64,000 nucleotides of DNA from Spirosoma fluviale (lineage in GTDB: Bacteria; Bacteroidota; Bacteroidia; Cytophagales; Spirosomataceae). The notes beneath the pieces are model-generated. The model made no database searches. It was not told the origin of the DNA and was given only the letters and a program-made list of their open reading frames with translations. Positions 35,425 through 44,517 of this stretch are shown here, in pieces (position 1 is the first letter of the stretch; every line of letters begins with the position of its first letter). Where the stretch lies: positions 682,001 to 746,000 of the forward strand of contig NZ_OCNH01000003.1 of assembly GCF_900230225.1 (NCBI RefSeq), in the 5' to 3' direction. The translations under genes and the position numbers were made by a program.

Positions 35425-35454
35425 GTGATGCCGGGTTCTTAAACCCGACATCAC
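35425..35454. repeat. Single REP-like hairpin between convergent genes
   Basis: A 30-nt palindrome (GTGATGCCGGGTT / AACCCGACATCAC, one mismatch) with a CTTA centre, 10 bp after the regulator stop and 17 bp before the convergent decarboxylase stop. It looks like one half of the paired elements seen elsewhere in the window. Confidence 0.6.
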
Positions 35455-35470
35455 GACTAAACCCCACCAC

Positions 35471-36868
35471 TCACCCCACCAACCCCACCATTTCCCCATA
35501 AACCACGATCAAATCCGCATCCGTCGTCCGCCAGTTTACAAAAGCCGCCCGGATACCCGCCCGACCCTGGTAGACGGTCGGCGTCATGAAGACGAGCCCC
35601 GTTTCGTTCAAAGCTGTCAGGAAAGATTTTACCCGCTCGGGCTCAGCATTGGTCAACGAAAAACAGACCGTATTGAGCCTGACCGGAGCCAATAACTCAA
35701 AAGAGCCGCTCCCGGATAACATTGCGCCGAAGGTCTGCGCCAGCCGGATGTTGGTTTCCACGATGGTCTGATAGCCCTCTTTGCCGTACGCCATCAGGCT
35801 GAACCAGGCGGGTAAGGCCCGTAACCGCCGGGAGCTTTCCGGCACGAGCGTCTGGTAATTGATGTTCGTGAGCAGGTCGCCGAGGTAGGGGCTGTTGAGG
35901 GGTTGCAGGGTTTCGATGTGGAGTTTGCTGTGCTTCGTCTGCATTAAAAATATGGCACTGTCGTAGGGGACGTTCAGCCATTTGTGGCAGTCGATGGTGA
36001 GGCTGTCGGCCTGCTCCCAACCGGCTACCAAATGTTGATAAGCGGGTGAGCAGGCGGCAAATCCACCAAACGCACCGTCGACATGCCACCAGAAAGAGTA
36101 CTTCTTTTTCAGTTCGGCGATGGCCACCATATCATCAAAATCGACTGTGTTGACGGTGCCCGCACTGGAGATCAGGATAGCCGGTTGCCCGTTGAGGGCC
36201 TGTAGTTTCGCTTCCAGATCACGAACGTCCATCGCTTCCCGATTCCCGTCGAGGTACTTGATTCGGGTAACGTTGTTCCGGCCAAAACCCAGCATCGCCA
36301 GCGACTTCACCGCCGACGCGTGCGGCTCGGCCGACAGAACCGTGATGCCCGGTACCATACCCTCATTGGCAATGTCGGCACCCAGTTGCTGACCCGCCCA
36401 CTGCCGGGCCACGCTCAGGCAGGTGAAATTCGACATGGTCGCTCCGCTCACAAAACCACCCAGAAACGTGTCGGGGAGGTTGAACAGTTGCCGCAGGAAC
36501 TGAATGGTTTCGAGTTCGATATTGGCCGAAATATCTCCCTGCCCGGCGGTGGCAAACGAACATTGGTCGAAGGCCGTGGCCAGCCAGTCGCCAACGATGG
36601 ACGCCGGGGTGGTGCCGCCAATGACGTAGCCCCAGTAACGGGGCCCCGACGAGGCTACAATCACGTTTCGCAGGCGTTCGTTAAATTCGTCGAACGCACG
36701 CAGGGTACCCAGGCCCAGCTCCGGTAATTGATTCCGGGCAGGACTGGCATCGTAATTGCCTTTTGTTGGTAACGTACCGAGGGCGTTCAGGTGAGCCAAA
36801 CTTTCGACTTTGGCCCGTTCGAGAAGGGCATCCAGGTTGGCCGCATCCTGTTGTAGCGGTGAGGTCAT
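35471..36868 (-). CDS. PLP-dependent amino-acid decarboxylase (group II type)
   Basis: A 465-residue cytoplasmic enzyme related to aromatic-amino-acid and glutamate decarboxylases. The PLP-binding Lys is K296 in DCHKWLNVPYD. The cofactor-contact Asp lies in WWHVDGAFGGFAA, with GGFVSGATMSNFTCLSVAR as the phosphate-binding region. The preceding His in LSAEPHASAVKSL stacks on the ring. It removes the carboxyl group of an amino acid; the substrate cannot be read from sequence. It lies between the regulator and kup genes on the opposite strand. Confidence 0.88.
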   Translation of the reverse strand: MTSPLQQDAANLDALLERAKVESLAHLNALGTLPTKGNYDASPARNQLPELGLGTLRAFDEFNERLRNVIVASSGPRYWGYVIGGTTPASIVGDWLATAFDQCSFATAGQGDISANIELETIQFLRQLFNLPDTFLGGFVSGATMSNFTCLSVARQWAGQQLGADIANEGMVPGITVLSAEPHASAVKSLAMLGFGRNNVTRIKYLDGNREAMDVRDLEAKLQALNGQPAILISSAGTVNTVDFDDMVAIAELKKKYSFWWHVDGAFGGFAACSPAYQHLVAGWEQADSLTIDCHKWLNVPYDSAIFLMQTKHSKLHIETLQPLNSPYLGDLLTNINYQTLVPESSRRLRALPAWFSLMAYGKEGYQTIVETNIRLAQTFGAMLSGSGSFELLAPVRLNTVCFSLTNAEPERVKSFLTALNETGLVFMTPTVYQGRAGIRAAFVNWRTTDADLIVVYGEMVGLVG

Positions 36869-36953
36869 GTGTTTTAATGGAAATATAATGTAAATAAAGG
36901 TAAACTAGTGGCGCATTTAGGGGTTCTGTCAACGATTCGTCTACCCATAGTTC

Positions 36954-38921
36954 ATGTCTTTATCCCATTCATCATTAAATAAAGTATCGCCACAGGGCCT
37001 GCTGGTGGCCATTGGCATTGTTTTCGGCGATATTGGAACGTCACCCCTCTACACACTAGCCGCCGTTATGCGGGGCAAAGAGCTGACCGAAACGCTGGTG
37101 CTGGGTACGCTGTCCTGCGTCATCTGGACGCTGACGCTGCAAACGACCATCAAGTATGTCATAATTACCCTCCGGGCCGACAACAAAGGGGAAGGGGGCA
37201 TTTTCTCGCTGTACACCCTTGTCCGGCGGTTTACAGGCGGATGGTTGAAGTATCCAGCCATTATTGGCGGCTCATTTTTGCTCGCCGACGGCCTGATTAC
37301 TCCACCCATTTCGGTGTCATCGGCCATTGAAGGGCTACTCATTTTTTACCCGCATCTCGATACTGTTCCCATCGTCATTGCCATTATAGTTGCTCTTTTT
37401 GTGAGCCAGCAATTTGGCACGCAGTTTCTGGGTAAACTATTCGGACCCATTATGCTGGTCTGGTTTACGTTTATCGGGGCTATCGGCTTCTGGGCACTTT
37501 TCGGGCATCTGGGCGTATTAAGAGCCCTGAATCCGGTCTGGGCGATGCGGCTGCTAACGGAGTATCCGGGCGGTTTCTGGCTGTTGGGGGGCGTGTTTCT
37601 CTGCACCACCGGAGCCGAAGCGCTGTACTCCGATATGGGCCACTGCGGACGGGGAAATATCCGCGTAAGCTGGGGCTACGTCAAGTTAATGCTACTGCTG
37701 TCCTATGCGGGTCAGTCGGCCTGGCTCATGCAGCACCTCGGCCAGCGGCTGAGCGAAACCAGTCCGTTTTATTCCATTGTTCCGGGCTGGCTCACGGTAT
37801 TCAGCATTTGTCTGGCTACGCTGGCCACCATCATCGCCAGTCAGGCCCTCATCAGCGGGGCGTTTACGCTGGTGGGCGAAGCCATGCGGCTCAACTTCTG
37901 GCCGCGTCAGCGCGTCGTGTATCCGTCCACCGAACGTGGGCAGTTGTACGTTCCTTACATAAACTGGGGCCTGATGGTGGGTTGTATCCTGATCGTGCTG
38001 CACTTCCGGGAATCCAAAAATATGGAAGCGGCTTTCGGCCTGGCCGTTACGCTCACCATGCTCATGAGCACCGTGCTGATGAGCATGTTTCTTCGGATGA
38101 AACGGGTCAACCCCATCCTGATTGTGCTGATTACGGGCGTCTTTCTCACGGTGGAGACAACCTTTCTGATTGCCAATCTGATGAAGTTCGAGGAAGGTGG
38201 CTGGATATCGGTTACGCTGGGCTTATTGCTGATGGCACTGATGTATTTCTGGTATCGGGGTGAAGCCATCAAAGCGGAGTCGATTCGCTACGATTCCCTG
38301 CCCGACAACCTGCATCTGCTGAAACAGCTCAGCATCGACGAGTCGATTCCGAAATATGCCACGCATCTGGTGTACCTGACCACGGCCGAAGACACCCGGA
38401 AGATCGAGGCTGAAACGCTGTACTCTATTTTGAACCGCGCGCCCAAACGAGCCGACATTTACTGGCTCCTGCATATTTACGTAGAGGACGAGCCGTATGT
38501 GATGCGCTATAAAGTGGAAACGCTGGCCGAAGAGGATGTTTATTTCATTACGTTCTACCTGGGTTTCCGGGTGCAGCCACGCATCAATTTGCTGTTCCGG
38601 ATGGTGGTGGAGGACATGGTGAAAAACAAGGAGATAACCCTCGAAACGCGCTACCGATCGCTGAACACCCACCGCGTGCCGGGCGACTTTCGGTTCGTGC
38701 TCTTCCGAACGTTCCTGTCGTACGAGAATGCCCTGTCCATCAGCGATAAACTGATTATGAACGTCTATTTCCTCATCAAGAACATTTCATTGCCTCCGCA
38801 GGCGGCTTATGGACTGGATACCAGCAACGTGGTCGTTGAAGATGTGCCCATCGTGCTGGCGCGTCCTGCCAATCTGCGCCTGACGCGCATACAGCCAAAA
38901 GAAGAACCGTATACAGGCTAA
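36954..38921 (+). CDS. kup: Potassium uptake protein Kup (KUP/HAK/KT family)
   Basis: A 655-residue inner-membrane K+/H+ symporter. It has the family opening GLLVAIGIVFGDIGTSPLYTL, then LRADNKGEGGIFSLYTLVRR and ALYSDMGHCGRGNIR. About twelve membrane segments are followed by a cytoplasmic C-terminal domain of ~200 residues. It takes up K+ constitutively at moderate affinity. It is directly followed by a terminator and then by the kdp high-affinity K+ system, so this is a potassium-uptake locus. Start ATG at 36954. All family motifs are intact. Confidence 0.95.
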   Translation: MSLSHSSLNKVSPQGLLVAIGIVFGDIGTSPLYTLAAVMRGKELTETLVLGTLSCVIWTLTLQTTIKYVIITLRADNKGEGGIFSLYTLVRRFTGGWLKYPAIIGGSFLLADGLITPPISVSSAIEGLLIFYPHLDTVPIVIAIIVALFVSQQFGTQFLGKLFGPIMLVWFTFIGAIGFWALFGHLGVLRALNPVWAMRLLTEYPGGFWLLGGVFLCTTGAEALYSDMGHCGRGNIRVSWGYVKLMLLLSYAGQSAWLMQHLGQRLSETSPFYSIVPGWLTVFSICLATLATIIASQALISGAFTLVGEAMRLNFWPRQRVVYPSTERGQLYVPYINWGLMVGCILIVLHFRESKNMEAAFGLAVTLTMLMSTVLMSMFLRMKRVNPILIVLITGVFLTVETTFLIANLMKFEEGGWISVTLGLLLMALMYFWYRGEAIKAESIRYDSLPDNLHLLKQLSIDESIPKYATHLVYLTTAEDTRKIEAETLYSILNRAPKRADIYWLLHIYVEDEPYVMRYKVETLAEEDVYFITFYLGFRVQPRINLLFRMVVEDMVKNKEITLETRYRSLNTHRVPGDFRFVLFRTFLSYENALSISDKLIMNVYFLIKNISLPPQAAYGLDTSNVVVEDVPIVLARPANLRLTRIQPKEEPYTG

Positions 38922-38945
38922 CCCGTAGTTGACCGTACCAAATTG

Positions 38946-38985
38946 AAAAGCTGACCCTTCCAAAATGGAAGGGTCAGCTTTTTTT
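38946..38985 (+). terminator. Terminator of kup
   Basis: The long GC-rich stem AAAAGCTGACCCTTCCA / TGGAAGGGTCAGCTTTT is followed by a T run, 25 bp after the kup stop. It separates kup from the kdp operon. The remaining ~140 bp up to the kdp micro-ORF should hold the kdp promoter. Confidence 0.88.
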
Positions 38986-39124
38986 ATGTACTACTGAAAA
39001 GTTAATTATTCAGTCTAACTCACTGAAAATCAGGTGACGATCTGACTTTCATGTGCTATATCATTTTTCTGGACTATTTCTTGGCATAGGCGTATCGACT
39101 GTTTAACATTTTACTCCAATTACT

Positions 39125-39211
39125 ATGGTCACTGTCCTGCTTCTCGTCGTATCGGCTATTGCCTGCTTCGTTTTTTTCTACAAAGCCATCGAATGGTTCG
39201 AACGGATTTAA
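39125..39211 (+). CDS. 28-residue membrane micro-protein upstream of kdpF
   Basis: ATG at 39125 opens a 28-codon frame with one membrane helix (VTVLLLVVSAIACFVFF), then YKAIEWFERI. It ends 14 bp before kdpF. The composition, one hydrophobic helix with an aromatic acidic/basic amphipathic tail, is what a small membrane subunit would have. I have a vague memory of similar short frames upstream of Bacteroidota kdpF genes but cannot confirm it. It could be an extra Kdp subunit or a leader peptide. Confidence 0.5.
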   Translation: MVTVLLLVVSAIACFVFFYKAIEWFERI

Positions 39212-39225
39212 ACCTCTCACCACCA

Positions 39226-39306
39226 ATGCTCACTGGCTTATTCATCATCGCACTGCTGGTATTCGCGTACATGCTTTTTGTACTCATCAAACCAGAGAAA
39301 TTTTAA
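39226..39306 (+). CDS. kdpF: KdpF subunit of the K+-transporting ATPase
   Basis: A 26-residue peptide, MLTGLFIIALLVFAYMLFVL then IKPEKF, with the typical KdpF form: one membrane helix of about 18 residues ending in a short K/E-containing tail with a C-terminal Phe. KdpF stabilises the KdpABC complex in the inner membrane. It lies 41 bp before kdpA. Confidence 0.85.
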   Translation: MLTGLFIIALLVFAYMLFVLIKPEKF

Positions 39307-39347
39307 CCTGAACATGCTGCTATCGCGGCAACTACGCACGTACTAAA

Positions 39348-41051
39348 ATGTCAACTGAATTAATCGGCGTTATTGGAATGTACGGACTGACCGTCCTGCT
39401 GGCTATCCCGCTGGGCAAGTACATTGCCAACGTTTTTAAACCGGAGTCGGCCAATGGCCCATTGGAACGGTTCATTTATCGCGTCGGGGGGATCGACTCT
39501 ACCCGCGAGATGAATTGGAAAGAGAACCTCGTTGCGCTGGTGACCATCAACGCGGTCTGGTTTTTTCTGGCCTTTACGATCCTGCTTCTACAGGAAATGC
39601 TTCCGCTCAACCCCGACGGTAACCCGTCCATGACGCCCGATCTGGCGTTCAACACCGCCATTAGTTTCATGGTCAACTGCGACCTGCAACACTACTCCGG
39701 CGAATCGGGGCTGACGTATTTTTCGCAGCTGGGCGTCATCACATTTCTGATGTTTACGTCGGCCGCCACGGGGATAGCGTCGCTGCTGTTGATTGTCCGG
39801 TCGTTTCTGCCGAAAGCTGTCGATACGGTCGGTAATTTTTATGTCTTCTTTGTGAAGGCGATTACGCGGATACTACTGCCCCTGTCGTTCGTTGTCGCCC
39901 TGATCCTGGTCTTCAATGGGACGCCCACCAGCTTCGATGGGAAAGACACGATTGTGACCATGCAGGGCGATACGGTTGGTGTTTCGCGCGGACCGGCGGC
40001 TGGTATGATTGCCATCAAACACATAGGAACCAACGGTGGCGGCTGGTTTGGCGTCAACTCGGCCCACCCGCTTGAGAACCCCAACTATTTCACGAACATG
40101 GTTGAGATGGTGGCGCAGGTATTGCTACCCATTGCGATGCTGTTTGCACTGGGGTTCCTCATCAACCGTCGACGGTTTACGTGGGTGGTGTATGGCGTCA
40201 TGACGCTGGGTATGCTGTGCCTGCTCATCCCAACCCTGGTGACCGAAGTTCACGGCAATCCGGCCATTGCACAGTTGGGCGTGAGTCAGCCAACCGGGGC
40301 AATGGAAGGCAAAGAAGTTCGGTTTGGGCCGCTGGCATCGGCCTACTGGAGCATTGTCACGACCATTATTTCGACAGGTTCGGTCAACTCCATGCACGAT
40401 TCGTCGATGGCGCTGTCGGGCACGATGCAACTACTGGGCATGATGACCAACGCTTTCTACGGCGGCTGTGGCGTCGGTTTCCTGAACTACTATTATTACC
40501 TGATCATCGCGGTCTTTATTTCGGGCCTGATGGTGGGTCGAACGCCGGAGTTATTCGGGCGAAAGGTCGAAGCGAGGGAGATTAAGATTGCGTCCATTGT
40601 GGCTTTGCTGAGCACCTTGCTGGTGAAAGGCGGTACCGCACTGGCGGTGTGGTTCTTCGTTAAATACCCGGATGCGGCCTGGGCGGTGAAACCCTCGGCC
40701 TGGCTCAACAACCCCGGCAATCACGGTTTTACGGAGATATTGTACGAGTTCACGTCGGCCAATGCCAACAACGGGTCGGGTTTTGAGGGGCTGGGCGACA
40801 ATAATTTCTTCTGGAATTACGCCACGGGCATCGTCCTGATTCTGGGCCGGTTCATCCCGATCATCGGTCCCGTTGCCATTGCCGGTTTACTGGCGCAGAA
40901 GAAGTACGTTCCGGAGTCGTCGGGTACGCTGCCAACGGATACGGGCACCTTTGGATTAATGACGTTCGCAGTCATTATGATCATCACGGCCCTGTCGTTC
41001 TTCCCCGCGCTGGCCCTGGGGCCACTGGCAGAGTACTTTAGTCTGAAGTAG
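39348..41051 (+). CDS. kdpA: Potassium-transporting ATPase subunit A
   Basis: The 567-residue K+-binding, channel-like subunit of the KdpFABC ATPase in the inner membrane. It shows the four repeated selectivity-loop motifs of the superfamily: NCDLQHYSGE near residue 115, GTNGGGWFGVNSAHPLENP near 230, GSVNSMHDS and the ANANNGSGF loop near 470. About ten membrane segments. The 3' end overlaps by 14 bp the end of an antisense toxin gene, and kdpB starts only after a 677-bp insertion. Confidence 0.96.
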   Translation: MSTELIGVIGMYGLTVLLAIPLGKYIANVFKPESANGPLERFIYRVGGIDSTREMNWKENLVALVTINAVWFFLAFTILLLQEMLPLNPDGNPSMTPDLAFNTAISFMVNCDLQHYSGESGLTYFSQLGVITFLMFTSAATGIASLLLIVRSFLPKAVDTVGNFYVFFVKAITRILLPLSFVVALILVFNGTPTSFDGKDTIVTMQGDTVGVSRGPAAGMIAIKHIGTNGGGWFGVNSAHPLENPNYFTNMVEMVAQVLLPIAMLFALGFLINRRRFTWVVYGVMTLGMLCLLIPTLVTEVHGNPAIAQLGVSQPTGAMEGKEVRFGPLASAYWSIVTTIISTGSVNSMHDSSMALSGTMQLLGMMTNAFYGGCGVGFLNYYYYLIIAVFISGLMVGRTPELFGRKVEAREIKIASIVALLSTLLVKGGTALAVWFFVKYPDAAWAVKPSAWLNNPGNHGFTEILYEFTSANANNGSGFEGLGDNNFFWNYATGIVLILGRFIPIIGPVAIAGLLAQKKYVPESSGTLPTDTGTFGLMTFAVIMIITALSFFPALALGPLAEYFSLK

Positions 41052-41403
41052 TGGATTGATCTAGTTGACCGGCAATGAAGGAGAGGACTTTGTCGAGCGT
41101 CATAGGTTCGGAAGGGAGCACGTTATCTTCGAAACCAATGTGTTGGTGGTGTGGTGAGGTGTCGAACTGAGGAACCGGATGGGCATTGTCCCAGCGATGA
41201 ATCAATTGATGTGTGGCGTTTTGCCACTGATAGGCGTAATCAATCCGGCCAGAAGCAAGAATGTAGTTTTCACGCACGTGTAAAACAGACTGATCTGAAA
41301 AGGTAAGCTGACCACGCACCTGCGTAACCTCTGGACGATAGGATGGTGTGAAGGACGTCGACGCAACAATTATATGGCGAAAGGAATACAGATCATGCGT
41401 CAT
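41038..41403 (-). CDS. TumE-like toxin (DUF6516 family)
   Basis: A 121-residue protein resembling TumE/DUF6516 toxins: LTFSDQSVLHVRENYILASGRIDYAYQWQ, then LIHRWDNAHPVPQFDTSPHHQHI, with the typical RWDN and PHHxH motifs. Its ATG overlaps the TGA of the upstream partner gene (ATGA), giving translational coupling. The gene is antisense to the kdp operon and its end overlaps kdpA by 14 bp. The family is a toxin-antitoxin toxin thought to act on RNA, which is known only by similarity here. The call rests on motif resemblance. Confidence 0.68.
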   Translation of the reverse strand: MTHDLYSFRHIIVASTSFTPSYRPEVTQVRGQLTFSDQSVLHVRENYILASGRIDYAYQWQNATHQLIHRWDNAHPVPQFDTSPHHQHIGFEDNVLPSEPMTLDKVLSFIAGQLDQSTTSD

Positions 41404-41708
41404 ATTGTAAGCTTGGTCAACCGTTTCTCAACGCCCCGTAATACGGTAAGTTCGGCTCGCCAGTCCATACTATCATCTTCACGTTCAATCAGCCCGAATT
41501 GGGTCAACTCATTGAAACGGTTGTAAAATTCTTCGTAGCCCATGCCATATTTTTTTTCGAACACAGATATGGCATCCGAACATACTTTAAGCTCTCGCAA
41601 AAGCTCCTCCCTTACTTTTTTAATAGCATAGTCGGTGCTGGAAGTGTAGCCCATCTCATGAAAGATGCTCTCAACTGAAATCTGGTCAACCGTCATAACA
41701 AAATTCAT
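41400..41708 (-). CDS. Putative antitoxin, partner of the TumE-like toxin
   Basis: A 102-residue protein from ATG at 41708 (another ATG is at 41696). It is acidic and helical: [46 protein letters not shown], then [24 protein letters not shown] see no clear helix-turn-helix. The position directly before the toxin, the ATGA overlap and the small size support an antitoxin role. Its start faces the kdpB start only 20 bp away, so its promoter must overlap or lie within the beginning of kdpB. A longer frame to 41786 would overlap kdpB and is unlikely. Confidence 0.62.
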   Translation of the reverse strand: MNFVMTVDQISVESIFHEMGYTSSTDYAIKKVREELLRELKVCSDAISVFEKKYGMGYEEFYNRFNELTQFGLIEREDDSMDWRAELTVLRGVEKRLTKLTI

Positions 41709-41728
41709 TTTTATCAAAGATACCAAAA

Positions 41729-43798
41729 ATGGCAACCCAAAATTCATCCCCTGCCTTGTTCCAGCGCGAGCTCGTTGGTACGGCAATACGGGAGTCGTTT
41801 ATCAAACTTAACCCGGCTGTTCTGGTCAAGAACCCGGTCATGTTCACCGTCGAAATCGGTACCGTTGTGATGGTACTGGTCACGGCGTACATCGCCATCA
41901 CGGGCGATACGGCCCAGGGGTCACTGGGATACAATATCTCCATCACCTTTATTCTGCTGCTCACGATTCTGTTCGCCAACTTCGCCGAGGCCATTGCCGA
42001 AGCACGAGGAAAAGCCCAGGCCGAATCGCTCCGCAAAACACGGCAGGAAACACCCGCCAAAGTCATTCGGTCGGTTGGGAATATGTACCTCAATGAAGTA
42101 GAGATCATCTCTTCGGCACAACTCGTGAAAGGCGATGTGTTCCTCTGTGAACCGGGCGATATTATTCCGTCGGATGGCGAAATCATCGAAGGGCTGGCTA
42201 CCATCGACGAGTCGGCCATTACGGGCGAATCGGCCCCGGTGATTCGGGAAGCGGGTGGCGATAAATCGTCGGTGACGGGTGGAACTAAGGTGCTGTCGGA
42301 CCGCATCAAAGTCCAGGTAACCACCCAGCCGGGAGAGTCGTTTCTCGACAAAATGATTGCACTGGTTGAAGGCGCCACCCGCCAGAAAACGCCCAATGAA
42401 ATTGCCCTGACGATTCTGCTGGCGGGCTTTACCCTGATCTTCATCATCGTCTGCGTCGCCCTGAAACCCTTCGCCGATTACGCGAACACGCCCATTACCA
42501 TTGCGGCTCTGATCTCGCTGTTCGTTTGTCTGATTCCCACCACCATCGGCGGACTGCTGTCGGCCATCGGGATTGCCGGTATGGACCGCGCCTTGCGGGC
42601 CAATGTCATTGCCAAATCGGGCCGCGCGGTCGAAACGGCGGGCGATATTGACACGTTGCTGCTCGATAAAACCGGCACGATTACCATTGGCAACCGGAAA
42701 GCCACCCATTTCTACCCCGCGCCGGGTGTCTCGGAAGGGGATATGATTCGGGCCTCGGTACTGAGTTCGCTGGCCGACGAGACGCCTGAGGGGAAATCCA
42801 TTGTTGAACTGGCCGGGAGCAACGTAACCAGTCGGTTATCGACGGACGGGGCTACGCTGATCAAATTCACGGCAGAAACCCGTTCATCGGGCATCGACTT
42901 GCCAACCGGTAAAAATGGCTCACCCATTCGGATTCGGAAAGGGGCGACGGACTCGATACGAAACATCGTCACGAAAGCCGGTAATCCCTTTCCAATCGAA
43001 ACGGAAGAACAGTCGAAAAAAATAGCCGCCAACGGTGGTACGCCCCTGGTGGTTATCGAGAACGAGCAGGTGCGGGGCGTTGTCGAATTGCAGGACATTA
43101 TCAAACCCGGCATCTCGGAACGCTTCGACCGGCTGCGCAAAATGGGCGTCAAAACCGTAATGGTAACGGGCGACAATCCCCTGACGGCCAAGTTTATCGC
43201 CGAAAAAGCGGGCGTGGATGACTACATCGCCGAAGCCAAACCGGAAGATAAAATGAACTACATCCGGCATGAGCAAAACGGCGGCAAACTGGTGGCGATG
43301 ATGGGCGATGGGACCAACGATGCCCCCGCGCTGGCGCAGGCCGATGTGGGCGTTGCCATGAACTCCGGTACCCAGGCCGCCAAAGAAGCGGGCAACATGG
43401 TCGACCTCGACAACGACCCGACCAAACTGATCGAGGTAGTTGAAATCGGGAAGCAATTGCTCATTACGCGGGGGACGTTAACGACGTTCTCCATTGCCAA
43501 CGACGTCGCCAAATACTTTGCTATCGTGCCCGCGCTGTTCGTGGTGTCGATTCCGGCTTTGCAGGCGATCAACATCATGCGGCTGCATAGCGCCGAGTCA
43601 GCGATTCTATCGGCGGTAATTTTCAACGCTGTCATTATCCCGATGCTGATTCCGCTGGCCCTGCGCGGGGTCGAATACAAGCCCATCGGCGCGTCGGCAC
43701 TGCTCCGCCGAAACCTGTTCATCTACGGGTTGGGCGGGGTGGTGGCTCCGTTCATCGGGATTAAATTGATTGATCTGGTGGTGGGGTTATTCGTGTAG
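41729..43798 (+). CDS. kdpB: Potassium-transporting ATPase subunit B (P-type ATPase)
   Basis: The 689-residue catalytic subunit of KdpFABC. Phosphorylated D313 is in [14 protein letters not shown]. It has the actuator motif TGESAPV, the hinge [14 protein letters not shown] and [21 protein letters not shown]. It hydrolyses ATP to drive K+ uptake by KdpA at the inner membrane. The TAG stop lies inside the left arm of a palindrome that occupies the kdpB-kdpC gap. Separation from kdpA by 677 bp with an antisense gene pair is unusual for this operon. Confidence 0.97.
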   Translation: MATQNSSPALFQRELVGTAIRESFIKLNPAVLVKNPVMFTVEIGTVVMVLVTAYIAITGDTAQGSLGYNISITFILLLTILFANFAEAIAEARGKAQAESLRKTRQETPAKVIRSVGNMYLNEVEIISSAQLVKGDVFLCEPGDIIPSDGEIIEGLATIDESAITGESAPVIREAGGDKSSVTGGTKVLSDRIKVQVTTQPGESFLDKMIALVEGATRQKTPNEIALTILLAGFTLIFIIVCVALKPFADYANTPITIAALISLFVCLIPTTIGGLLSAIGIAGMDRALRANVIAKSGRAVETAGDIDTLLLDKTGTITIGNRKATHFYPAPGVSEGDMIRASVLSSLADETPEGKSIVELAGSNVTSRLSTDGATLIKFTAETRSSGIDLPTGKNGSPIRIRKGATDSIRNIVTKAGNPFPIETEEQSKKIAANGGTPLVVIENEQVRGVVELQDIIKPGISERFDRLRKMGVKTVMVTGDNPLTAKFIAEKAGVDDYIAEAKPEDKMNYIRHEQNGGKLVAMMGDGTNDAPALAQADVGVAMNSGTQAAKEAGNMVDLDNDPTKLIEVVEIGKQLLITRGTLTTFSIANDVAKYFAIVPALFVVSIPALQAINIMRLHSAESAILSAVIFNAVIIPMLIPLALRGVEYKPIGASALLRRNLFIYGLGGVVAPFIGIKLIDLVVGLFV

Positions 43799-43878
43799 CG
43801 CCGGGCGTCCCGCCCGGTAGTTACAGCAAGTCAAACAAGTTTTTATTATAAACAGCCGGGCGGGACGCCCGGTACTAC
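43795..43878. repeat. Paired-hairpin palindrome (REPIN-like), locus D, inside the kdp operon
   Basis: Arms 43795-43817 and 43856-43878 pair at 21 of 23 positions around a 38-nt spacer. Each arm folds as CCGGGC-GTCCC-GCCCGG. The left arm includes the kdpB stop and the right arm ends one base before the kdpC start codon, so it could affect translation of kdpC. Confidence 0.78.
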
Positions 43879-43879
43879 A

Positions 43880-44443
43880 ATGAAAAATCATATTTCACCA
43901 GCCATTCGCCTGACGCTCGTTCTGCTGGTTATTTTATCCGTCGTTTATCCGCTGGTTATTGCCGGGGTTGCCAAACTGGCACCCGGTCAGGGAAAAGGTG
44001 AAACCGTTACCGTTAACGGGAAGGTCGTTGGTTATGCGCTGGTTGGCCAGGCGTTTACGGAAGATCGCTACTTCAATAGTCGTCCATCCGCCGTCGGGTA
44101 CAAGGCTGATGGGTCGGGCGGGTCGAACAAAGGGCCGTCGAATCCGGATTATCTGAAAACGGTTCAGGCACGTATCGACACGTTTCTGGTGCATAATCCG
44201 GGCGTTAGTAAAGCGAATATTCCTGCCGAACTCGTCACGGCTTCCGGGTCGGGGCTGGATCCGGATCTATCGCCCGAAGCAGCAAAGATTCAGATAGCCC
44301 GGATTGCCAAAGCACGCGGTATCAGCGCCGAAAAGTTGAACCAACTTGTTGACGAACAGGCAAAAGACCCATTGCTGGGCTTGTTTGGCCCATCGACCGT
44401 AAATGTGCTGAAGCTAAATATTGCCCTTGATGAATTGAAGTGA
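43880..44443 (+). CDS. kdpC: Potassium-transporting ATPase subunit C
   Basis: The 187-residue assembly and ATP-affinity subunit of KdpFABC, with one N-terminal membrane helix (about 10-30) and a soluble domain facing outside. It shows the family motifs DRYFNSRPSAVGY, SGGSNKGPSNPDY and ELVTASGSGLDPDLSPEAAKIQ. Length is usual. ATG at 43880 lies directly after the palindrome arm. The stop is 74 bp before the porin start. Confidence 0.95.
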   Translation: MKNHISPAIRLTLVLLVILSVVYPLVIAGVAKLAPGQGKGETVTVNGKVVGYALVGQAFTEDRYFNSRPSAVGYKADGSGGSNKGPSNPDYLKTVQARIDTFLVHNPGVSKANIPAELVTASGSGLDPDLSPEAAKIQIARIAKARGISAEKLNQLVDEQAKDPLLGLFGPSTVNVLKLNIALDELK

Positions 44444-44517
44444 ATTATGGTACCGAACAGCTAGCCGGGTGGCCGCTGCCAGGCCGTTCGGTACAAGTTG
44501 AGTACAACAAAACAACC

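Noticed and set aside
39070..39084. Possible sigma-54 -24/-12 promoter (TGGAC...TTGG) before the kdp genes
   Set aside because: The GG element fits, but the -12 position has GG instead of GC and other bases deviate, so the match is not better than chance. It deserves a proper matrix search because of the NtrC-type regulator.
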